A DNA stretch of 9,269 bases from Verrucomicrobiota bacterium (GTDB lineage Bacteria; Verrucomicrobiota; Verrucomicrobiia; Opitutales; Opitutaceae): assembly GCA_023446865.1 (NCBI GenBank), contig JAEXPL010000163.1, positions 1 to 9,269 on the forward strand, written 5' to 3'. The translations under genes were made by a program, and so were the position numbers. Positions 1 through 6,172 of this stretch are shown piece by piece (positions within the stretch are counted from its first letter, which is position 1; each line of letters starts with the position of its first letter). Under the pieces are notes generated by a model. The model had not been told where the DNA came from. It saw only the letters and a program-made list of their open reading frames with translations, and made no database searches.

Positions 1-39
1 GCGCGGCCGCCCCCGCCCCGGGGCGCCGCACGAATACAC

Positions 40-62
40 GGGCCGGCCATCGGGTCCGGCCC
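40..62 (-). terminator. Possible hairpin terminator after the secreted RCC1 protein gene
   Basis: GGGCCGG (40-46) and CCGGCCC (56-62) form a perfect 7-bp GC stem with a 9-nt loop. It starts 18 nt past the TGA stop (80-82) of the minus-strand gene, where a terminator would be expected. On the minus strand the bases after the stem are only mildly T-rich, with no clear U-run, so this is at best a weak intrinsic terminator. Palindromic GC-rich words are common at this base composition, so chance is a real alternative. Confidence 0.35.
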
Positions 63-79
63 TGCGGTAGCGCGCGGGA

Positions 80-3000
80 TCAGCGCCGCACAAACCGCCG
101 CCGCCCGAGGGCGAGCAACGCCAGCACCGCCGGCAGGAGCACGCCAATGGCGCCACCGCCGCCGGAGCCGCCGCCACTGTTGTCGCCGGTCGCACCGGTC
201 GTGGTGGTCGTGGCGTTGACGCCGCTGCTGGCGGCGCTTTCGTTGGCCGCGCCGTCGTAGGCGGCGACCGTGTAGTTGTAGGTCGTGCCGGCGCGCAACC
301 CGGTGTCGGCGTAGCTGGCGGTCATGCTCGTGCCGATGGCCGTGCCGTTGCGGTAAATCCGATACCCGGCCACGCCGCTCGCCGGCACGCCGCTGGGCGC
401 GGTGTCGGTCGAGGCCGTCCAGCTGAGCGTGATCTGGCTGGTCGAGAGCACCGTGGCGGCCAAACCCGTGGGCGCCGTGGGCGCCGTGGTGTCGGCCTGG
501 TACTCGTCGGCGCCGAGGTCGGGGGCGCTGCCGGTCGGGCGGGTGTCGCCGTCGATGTCGACGGTGAGACCGACGATCGTGGTGCCGGCATCGACCACCG
601 CGCTCCGGAGCGCGGCCAGGTGCAGGTCGCCGGCGGTCACATCGCGGAACCAGCCCGCTGCCGCAGCAGTGTAGTTGGTCGCCAGCGTCGCCGTGGCCGT
701 GCCGGTGGCCGTGATGGGCCGGTTGGCGAGGTTGTTGCGGATCGCGCCGAGCGCGCCGCTGCCGGCGTACTCGATGGCGCTGGCGGCGGTGCCGGCCTGG
801 TAGACGCTGTTGTTGTCGATCTGCGCGGTGGTCACGTCGGTGAGGCTGATCGCGGGCGTGGTGCCCGTGGTCGTGTTGTCCGCGATGAAGTTGTTGCGGA
901 CGATCGGCGACGAAACATCCGCGAGGACAAGGGCCCGCGCGCAATCGAGGATCACGTTTTCGGTGAACGTCAGATCGTCGGCGTGGCTGAAGGCCAGTGC
1001 GGCGGCCGTAGCATTGAAGCTGTTGCCTGTGATCGTCCAGCCCGAGCAGGCGGTGCCGGTGAGGCTCGCCCTGGTGAAGGTGCAGTCGTCGATCATGCCG
1101 TCGTCGGCCCCGGCGGTGATCACGACGGCGCCGTCGGCGAACGTCAGACCGGAGAGGGCGGTGTTCCCTCCGCTGATCGTCAGCAGCGCACCCGAGGTCA
1201 GGCCGGCGCCGGAGAGAGTACCCCGACCCTCCAGGATCAGTCCGGCGGTGCTGATCGTCAGGCCTGCGGTCGGAGTGTACGTGCCGACCGCGAGCGTGAT
1301 CGTGTACGTGGCCGTCGGGTTCGCCGCGGCCGTGGTCAGCGCGGCCTCCAATTCGGCGGTGTTGCCGACCGCGAGGGCCTGCGCACCGGTGGACTGCGTG
1401 GTCACCGTCGCCGGCGCGCTCTGGGCACTCTCGTGGCCGGCGGCGTCGTAGGCGGTCACGGTGTAGGTGTAGGCCGTGGCGGCGGTCAGGCCGGTGTCGG
1501 TGTAGGCGGTCGCCGCGCTGGTGGCGATGGCCGTGCCGTTGCGGTGAATTCGGTATCCGGTGACACCGCCCGCGTCGCTGGAGGCGGTCCAGACGAGGGC
1601 GACCGCCGTGGGCGAAGTCGCCTGGCCGGAGAGACCGGTCGGGACCGTGGGCGCGGTGGTGTCGATCGTGCGCGTGGTCGCGCCGGACGTGCTGGTGGTG
1701 TTGTTCGCGGAGTCTGTGGCGGCGGCTGTCAGGCTGTAGGCGCCGTCGGCCAGCGTCACCGCGAGGCTCCAGTTGCCGGAGCCGTCGGCGGTGGTGGTGC
1801 CGAGCAGGGTGGCGCCGGCGTACACACGCACCGTGCTGCCGGCTTCGGCCGTGCCCGCGATGGATGTGGAAGAAACGGACGCAATGGTCGGCGCGGTGGG
1901 CGCCGTGGTATCGACGGTCCAGGTGAAGCTCGCAGGCGTGGCATCCACGTTGCCCGCCGCATCGATCGCGCGAACAGAGAAGGTATGCGAGCCGTCGGCC
2001 AAGCCGGTGAAGGTCGCCGGGCTGGTCGCAGCCGCATAGGCCGCGCCATCGAGGCTCGCCGCAAACGAGGCAGACGCATCTGCGCTGCTGAAGGTGAACG
2101 TCGCCGAAGCGCTCGCGCTCGGGTTGGCGGGTGTCGTGTCGAGCGACGTCTCGGGCGCCGTGGTGTCGACCACGATCGTCGGCAGCGTGAAGCTCGGCAG
2201 CGTGCCGTCGATCGCCACGCCCGAGCCATTGTTGATCGTGCCGCCGTTCAGATCGATGCTCGTGCTGGCAATGGCGATGCCGTCGGTATCCGTGTCGCCC
2301 GATTGCACGGTGTAGCGGAAGACCAGGCTGGGCGTGCCGCTGCCGGAAACGTAAGTCGCGTAACGTGTCGCCGTGCCGAGCGTGAGCGCCAGCCGCGGCG
2401 TGCCGCCGGTCGTGGCCACCGTCGCCGCCGCGGAGGTCGTCAGCGTGAAATTGAGCGCGTCGCCGGCCTTGTAGCTGCCGGCCGCGGGGGCGGAGAGCGC
2501 CGTCACCGTCGTCGGCGGCGGGGGCGGTAGCGAGGCCAGCGCCAGGGTATGATAGGCGATGCCGCCCGTACCGAGGAACAAGACGGTTCTCCCGGACAAC
2601 GCACTCGAGCTGGTCGTGTTCACCGCCACCGGCACCAAGCTTGGGGTCGTCAAACCGTTGCCCAGCTGGCCAGCCCAATTGATTCCCCAGGCCACCGCCG
2701 TTCCATCGCTGCACAGCGCCAGCGATTGGTCCAGCCCGGCCGAAACCGCCACCACCGTCTTCCCGGAAAGGGCGCTCGTCCCGCCGGCCGTGTTCACCGC
2801 CACCGGCACCGTGCTTTGATCCGTCGAGTTGTTCCCCAGCCGGCCGGAGCCATTGTTTCCCCACGCCGCGACCGTGCCATCGTTGCACAACGCCAGCGAG
2901 TGCATGGATCCGGCGGACACCGCCACCACCGTCTTGCCGGCCAAAGCGCTCGCCGTGTTCACCGCCACCGGCACCTGGCTGTCGCTCGTCGACGCGTTCC

Positions 3001-4171
3001 CCAGCTGGCCATATCGATTGCCTCCCCAGGCCGCCACCGTGTCGTCGCTGCACAATGCCAGCGAGTGCGTACCCCCGGCCGCCACCGCCACGACCTTCTT
3101 CCCGGCGAGCGCGCCGGTGTTTACCGCCACCGGCACCTGGCTGAGCGTCGGCGAAGTGTTCCCCAACTGGCCGTATACATTACTTCCCCACGACGCCACC
3201 GTGCCGTCGCTGCACCACGCCAGCGAGTGATGGTCTCCGGCCGCCCCCGCCACCCCCGACTTCCCGGCGAGCGCGCTCGTCCCGCTGTCCGTGTTCACCG
3301 CCACCGGCCCCCGGCTGTCGGTCGTCGCATCGTTACCCAGCCGGCCGTAGGAATTGTAGCCCCAGGCCGCCACGGTGCCGTCGCTGCACAGCGCCAGCGA
3401 GTGCGAGCCTCCGGCCGCCACCGCCACCACCGACTTCCCGGCGAGCGCGCTCATGCCGCTGTCCGTGTTCACCGCCACCGGCACCAGGCTTCCATCCGTC
3501 GAGTTGTTCCCCAGCTGGCCGCACCAATTGGTTCCCCAGGCCGCCACGGTGCCGTCGCTGCACAACGCCAGCGAGTGCTCGTACCCGGCCGACACCGCCA
3601 CCACCGTCTTCCCAGCGAGCGCTCCGATGCCGAGCACGTCCACCGGCACTGGGCTATTGGTCGTCAAACTGTTCCCGAGTTGGCCGAACCCGTTGTCGCC
3701 CCACGCCACCGGCATGGAAGCGCTCGTGTGCGTGTACGGCTGGCCAAGCGTGAAGCCGCCGGCCAGCGGAAGGTCATCGAGACCGCCGATGATGTCCGTG
3801 CCGCTGGCGTTGACGTCCAGCCGCAACGTGCCGGTGCCCGACACGCCCGTCGCCGTCACGATGTACTCCGCCTCCGAACTGCCGGCCACGACGCTGGAAA
3901 GCGTGCCCGTCGCCGAGCCGTCGACCGGGGTCAGCGTGAAGTCGGAGCTATCCACGCCGTTCACCGTCATGTTGAAGGTCACCCGCCACGTCAGGGTGTT
4001 GGCCGTCGTCACCGGTCCGGGCTGCAACCGCGCGATCGAGGTCACCACCGGTGGAACATAGATGATGGCCCAAGCGGGGGGCACCATGGAGAGCGCCAAC
4101 AGGGCCACCACGCCGAGCCGGCGGGCAGCACGCAGAACGATCGAGGGGAGGCAGTGGGGAGCCGGTTTCAT
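80..4171 (-). CDS. Large secreted modular protein: RCC1 repeats, Ig-like, Fn3, beta-helix, CTERM-like tail
   Basis: The protein has 1363 residues and no enzyme motif was recognised. Visible order: signal peptide about 1-35 (Arg-rich start, hydrophobic core, AWA cleavage site); Ig-like domain about 37-150; seven RCC1 repeats about 152-546, each with a WGxNxxGQLGN-type core and a SLALCSDGTVAAWG strand, fitting a seven-bladed propeller; a proline-rich hinge; a beta-sandwich-like domain about 555-668; two Ig-like domains introduced by DTTAP (about 669-838); Fn3 about 839-926; right-handed parallel beta-helix about 930-1224 closing with DIDGDTRPTGSAPDLGADEY; a second Fn3 about 1225-1325; a Gly/Ser-rich linker, hydrophobic segment and RRRFVRR end. 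This suggests an exported, probably surface-sorted, adhesive or carbohydrate-binding protein; the ligand is unknown. The ATG at 4171 was chosen because the signal peptide begins there. An in-frame ATG at 4279 would add 36 residues unlike a leader. No Shine-Dalgarno is seen. It is divergent from the permease gene. Confidence 0.9.
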   Translation of the reverse strand: MKPAPHCLPSIVLRAARRLGVVALLALSMVPPAWAIIYVPPVVTSIARLQPGPVTTANTLTWRVTFNMTVNGVDSSDFTLTPVDGSATGTLSSVVAGSSEAEYIVTATGVSGTGTLRLDVNASGTDIIGGLDDLPLAGGFTLGQPYTHTSASMPVAWGDNGFGQLGNSLTTNSPVPVDVLGIGALAGKTVVAVSAGYEHSLALCSDGTVAAWGTNWCGQLGNNSTDGSLVPVAVNTDSGMSALAGKSVVAVAAGGSHSLALCSDGTVAAWGYNSYGRLGNDATTDSRGPVAVNTDSGTSALAGKSGVAGAAGDHHSLAWCSDGTVASWGSNVYGQLGNTSPTLSQVPVAVNTGALAGKKVVAVAAGGTHSLALCSDDTVAAWGGNRYGQLGNASTSDSQVPVAVNTASALAGKTVVAVSAGSMHSLALCNDGTVAAWGNNGSGRLGNNSTDQSTVPVAVNTAGGTSALSGKTVVAVSAGLDQSLALCSDGTAVAWGINWAGQLGNGLTTPSLVPVAVNTTSSSALSGRTVLFLGTGGIAYHTLALASLPPPPPTTVTALSAPAAGSYKAGDALNFTLTTSAAATVATTGGTPRLALTLGTATRYATYVSGSGTPSLVFRYTVQSGDTDTDGIAIASTSIDLNGGTINNGSGVAIDGTLPSFTLPTIVVDTTAPETSLDTTPANPSASASATFTFSSADASASFAASLDGAAYAAATSPATFTGLADGSHTFSVRAIDAAGNVDATPASFTWTVDTTAPTAPTIASVSSTSIAGTAEAGSTVRVYAGATLLGTTTADGSGNWSLAVTLADGAYSLTAAATDSANNTTSTSGATTRTIDTTAPTVPTGLSGQATSPTAVALVWTASSDAGGVTGYRIHRNGTAIATSAATAYTDTGLTAATAYTYTVTAYDAAGHESAQSAPATVTTQSTGAQALAVGNTAELEAALTTAAANPTATYTITLAVGTYTPTAGLTISTAGLILEGRGTLSGAGLTSGALLTISGGNTALSGLTFADGAVVITAGADDGMIDDCTFTRASLTGTACSGWTITGNSFNATAAALAFSHADDLTFTENVILDCARALVLADVSSPIVRNNFIADNTTTGTTPAISLTDVTTAQIDNNSVYQAGTAASAIEYAGSGALGAIRNNLANRPITATGTATATLATNYTAAAAGWFRDVTAGDLHLAALRSAVVDAGTTIVGLTVDIDGDTRPTGSAPDLGADEYQADTTAPTAPTGLAATVLSTSQITLSWTASTDTAPSGVPASGVAGYRIYRNGTAIGTSMTASYADTGLRAGTTYNYTVAAYDGAANESAASSGVNATTTTTGATGDNSGGGSGGGGAIGVLLPAVLALLALGRRRFVRR
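2535..3716 (-). repeat. Seven tandem RCC1-coding repeats
   Basis: The core encoding GQLGN or GRLGN recurs at about 2661, 2835, 3000, 3162, 3336, 3510 and 3675 on the plus strand. The spacings are 174, 165, 162, 174, 174 and 165 bp, all multiples of three. Units share long near-identical stretches, for example the complement of SLALCSDGTVAAWG and of VPVAVNT. Length differences lie in the loop between the VPVAVNT strand and the ALAGK strand. The fourth repeat is the most divergent at its start (SGVAGAAGDHHSLAWC). The in-frame periodicity shows duplication under coding selection. Confidence 0.92.
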
Positions 4172-4574
4172 AGCGATTACAAAGCGGATCTGATCGGCAC
4201 CCAACGCCTCCAACTTCAGTAATTTGTGGATTTTTCTCCACCAGCCGTGCCGTCCTGTTCCCAGCCCCGACTGGCGCACCGATCCGCGGTTTCACCACCC
4301 TCACACCGCCATCCCCCACCGGCGCCCCGGGCGGAATGCTCGGCACCGGCTACAGGACCACCCGAGTCCACCCGCTCGCGGCCGCCGGACCAGGCTCCCG
4401 CCCGCCCGCCGAGCCTTCGCTTTGGCATCAGGCCAACGCCGCACCGGCACAACCAGGCTTGAGAACTGGCCGCGGACTCCCGTTCACAACCTAACCACAG
4501 GCCCTTGCCGACAACATTTCTGTCTGGCGTGCCGGAACACCTGCCACCGCAATCCGCGACTGCCCACCGGCCCG
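4172..4574. other. 403-bp gene-free divergent spacer
   Basis: This stretch separates the start codons of the minus-strand secreted protein and the plus-strand permease. Open frames cross it, but they lack protein-like composition and are extensions or shadows of the flanking genes. It contains the promoter-like pair near 4176-4204 and a tiny 5-bp hairpin (GTGGA 4226-4230 with TCCAC 4237-4241) around a T-run. No RNA gene, long repeat or convincing plus-strand promoter for the permease was found. TTGAGA at 4459 could be a -35 box but has no -10 partner at the right distance. Confidence 0.6.
4176..4204 (-). promoter_or_regulatory. Sigma70-like promoter abutting the start of the secreted protein
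   Basis: Read on the minus strand, TTGGGT (4204-4199) is followed after exactly 17 bp by TGTAAT (4181-4176), which differs from the consensus -10 box at one base. Only four bases (CGCT) lie between the -10 box and the ATG at 4171. Transcription would therefore begin within a few bases of the start codon, giving a leaderless or nearly leaderless mRNA. The -35 box matches consensus at only three of six positions, so this is a candidate. Confidence 0.4.
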
Positions 4575-5483
4575 ATGCTCTTCGCCTTCCTCACCACCAT
4601 TCTCTGGTCGTTCAGCGCGATCTTCGCGCGACGGTTGGTCGACACACTCGGCAGCACGCTGGCGAACTTCAGCCGGCTGATTCTCGCGACCGTGTTGCTC
4701 GGCCTGTGGGCGTTCACCGCCGGACACGGCATCGCCGGCGACGGTTTCCGCTGGTACCTGTTGAGCGGAGTCGTGGGCTTCGGGTTAGGCGACATCACGC
4801 TCTACTTCGCTCTCGCCCGGATCGGCTCGCGTCTGACCATCCTGCTCACCCAATGCCTGGCGGCGCCGCTGGCCATCTTCATCGAGTGGCTGTGGCTCGG
4901 CACCACGCTCACGCCACTGCAGCTCCTCTGCGTCGCCGGCGTGCTCGGCGGGGTTTCAGTAGCGCTGATTCCGAAGGACAACCCGCACCTGCCGCGTGCC
5001 ACGCTGTGGAGCGGCATCGGTTTCGGCGTGCTGGCGGCGCTCGGGCAGGCGCTCGGCGCGGTCGTGAGCCGCAAGGCCTTCGATCTCTCGCTCGCTTCGG
5101 GCGTCCGGATCGACGGCGGCACCGCCGCCTTCCAGCGCATCCTCGGGGGCTTCGCCTGCGGCCTGCTCGCGTGGTGGCTGCTGCGCCACCGCGAAGGCGA
5201 GCACCACTGGCACCAGCTCACCGGCGCGCTGCGTACGCGCCGTTTCCAGCTCACCCTGCTCGCCGCCGCGCTCTGCGGACCCGTGCTCGGTGTCGGCTGC
5301 TACCAGTGGGCGCTCGCCACCGCGCCCAGCGGGCTGGTGCTGCCGATCGTCGCGCTCTGCCCTGTCGCAATCATCCCCTTCAGCTGGTGGCTCGAGGGAG
5401 ATCGCCCGAAGGCGCGCTCGCTGCTGGGCGGTGCCGCCGCCGTCGCCTGCGCCATCGCGTTGGCGCGCCTGCGGACCACTTGA
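4575..5483 (+). CDS. EamA/DMT-superfamily membrane permease
   Basis: The 302-residue protein is almost entirely hydrophobic, with about ten membrane helices in two five-helix halves, the usual size and shape of the drug/metabolite transporter superfamily. Helix 1 starts at once (LFAFLTTILWSFSAIFARRL), and the first half carries RLILATVLLGLWAF and GVVGFGLGDITLYFALARIG. A polar loop around residues 204-220 (RHREGEHHWHQ) precedes the last three helices, and the second EamA half contains ALATAPSGLVLPIVALCPV. Such proteins move small metabolites, often as exporters, across the inner membrane. The substrate cannot be read from sequence. The ATG at 4575 was chosen because it sits directly before helix 1; the in-frame stretch upstream is not membrane-like. 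No Shine-Dalgarno is seen before it. It converges on the Rrf2 regulator gene, with 89 bp between the stops and no strong terminator hairpin there. Confidence 0.88.
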   Translation: MLFAFLTTILWSFSAIFARRLVDTLGSTLANFSRLILATVLLGLWAFTAGHGIAGDGFRWYLLSGVVGFGLGDITLYFALARIGSRLTILLTQCLAAPLAIFIEWLWLGTTLTPLQLLCVAGVLGGVSVALIPKDNPHLPRATLWSGIGFGVLAALGQALGAVVSRKAFDLSLASGVRIDGGTAAFQRILGGFACGLLAWWLLRHREGEHHWHQLTGALRTRRFQLTLLAAALCGPVLGVGCYQWALATAPSGLVLPIVALCPVAIIPFSWWLEGDRPKARSLLGGAAAVACAIALARLRTT

Positions 5484-5572
5484 ACCCGGAGCCAAGCGCC
5501 GCCACCCCGTTCCGCCACTGAGAGGCAGGTGCTCGTCCCTCGACTCTCGCCCCTCGCCGGCCTCGTCGCCGC

Positions 5573-5986
5573 TCAGATGTAGTACATCGGCTCGGCACCG
5601 TGCAGCGCGAGCTTGTCGAGGGTGATCGCGCGGGTCTTGGCAGCGAGCACGTCGCGGACTTCGGTGAAAGCCGCCGCCACCCGCTTGCCGGATCGGCCCT
5701 GCTTGCCGGAGCCGTACTCCAGCAACGCTCCATCGACCAATTCGATGATGTCGAAAAGCGTGATGAGCTCGGGACTGCGAGCCAGCGTGTAACCGCCCTG
5801 TTTGCCCCGTCGGCTGTTCACCAAACCGCCCTCGCGCAGCTCACCCAAAATCTGCACCATGTAGTTCGGCGGCACGGCCTCTTCCTCGGCCATCGTCTCG
5901 ATGTGGGCGAGCTCCCCCTTCGCGTGCAACCGCGCCATGTGGGCCAACACGCGACAGGCATATTCGACCTTTACCGAAAGTTTCAC
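5573..5986 (-). CDS. Rrf2-family transcriptional regulator, CymR-like, without Fe-S cysteines
   Basis: This 137-residue protein has the full Rrf2 winged-helix layout. The N-terminus (MKLSVKVEYACRVLAHMARL) is typical, and residues about 41-70 (NYMVQILGELREGGLVNSRRG then KQGGYTLAR) form the recognition helix and wing. A dimerisation helix follows (ITLFDIIELVDG, then FTEVRDVLAAKT). The only cysteine is Cys11; the three-Cys cluster of IscR and NsrR near residues 90-105 is absent, so it should not bind an iron-sulfur cluster in that way. The C-terminus AEPMYYI resembles the YMFYI end of Bacillus CymR, the cysteine-metabolism repressor, as I recall it. The start is GTG at 5986, chosen because the MKLS-type start is the family norm; no Shine-Dalgarno is evident. 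It is divergent from gyrB across a spacer with a perfect palindrome, a plausible self-operator. Its target genes are unknown. Confidence 0.9.
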   Translation of the reverse strand: MKLSVKVEYACRVLAHMARLHAKGELAHIETMAEEEAVPPNYMVQILGELREGGLVNSRRGKQGGYTLARSPELITLFDIIELVDGALLEYGSGKQGRSGKRVAAAFTEVRDVLAAKTRAITLDKLALHGAEPMYYI

Positions 5987-6027
5987 GAGACCAACCGGTT
6001 ATGGCCGAATCTTGGGCGAGCAACCTA

Positions 6028-6041
6028 AAATTGCGCAATTT
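6028..6041. promoter_or_regulatory. Perfect 14-bp palindrome, candidate operator between rrf2-type gene and gyrB
   Basis: AAATTGCGCAATTT is a perfect palindrome lying 42-55 bp upstream of the GTG of the Rrf2 regulator and 132 bp before the gyrB ATG. It is the most AT-rich patch of the spacer. Plus-strand TAAAAT (6026-6031), one mismatch from a -10 box, overlaps its left edge but has no good -35 box. A second short palindrome, AACCGGTT (5993-6000), sits close to the GTG. Rrf2 dimers bind inverted repeats, so autoregulation is the simplest reading; this is inferred from position and symmetry. Confidence 0.5.
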
Positions 6042-6083
6042 GCCAACCATCAGCCCAACCCGGCCCGCTTTCGGCGCCAATTT

Positions 6084-6107
6084 TCGGCGGCTCTGCGGAA
6101 CCGCCGA
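6084..6107 (+). promoter_or_regulatory. GC-rich hairpin in the putative gyrB leader
   Basis: TCGGCGG (6084-6090) and CCGCCGA (6101-6107) form a perfect 7-bp stem around a 10-nt loop; two further G-U pairs can be added at the base. It would lie in the 5' untranslated region of gyrB if transcription starts near the TAAAAT at 6026. No poly-U follows, so it does not look like an attenuator terminator. A role in mRNA stability or start-site access is possible but unproven. Confidence 0.35.
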
Positions 6108-6172
6108 GGCCCGAAGATTTCCTTGTGTCCACCGCCCAAAAAACGACACTTTGGGGCCTTCAACAAACCCTC

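Noticed and set aside
620..2530. Long plus-strand open frame (636 codons) opposite the secreted protein
   Set aside because: It is a shadow of GC-rich coding sequence: composition is dominated by Gly, Arg and Ala with no domain, and the minus-strand frame has clear domains and a signal peptide.
2549..4222. Plus-strand open frame (557 codons) with a repeating RHRHHRLPGERA-like pattern
   Set aside because: It is the reverse reading of the RCC1 repeats; the periodicity comes from the minus-strand gene.
4226..4241. Small hairpin GTGGA-TTTTTC-TCCAC
   Set aside because: The stem is only 5 bp, with no position that implies termination or operator function; it may be chance.
4172..4279. ATG at 4279 as the start of the secreted protein
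   Set aside because: It would place 36 charged, non-leader residues before a good signal peptide that begins with its own Met.
5484..5572. Bidirectional terminator between the convergent permease and regulator genes
   Set aside because: The gap holds repetitive CTCG-rich words (CCCTCGACTCTCGCCCCTCG) but no stable symmetrical stem with a T-run.
6125..6172. GTG at 6125 as the gyrB start
   Set aside because: It is possible but not preferred: the extra 16 residues (MSTAQKTTLWGLQQTL) are not a conserved GyrB feature, and ATG is available at 6173.
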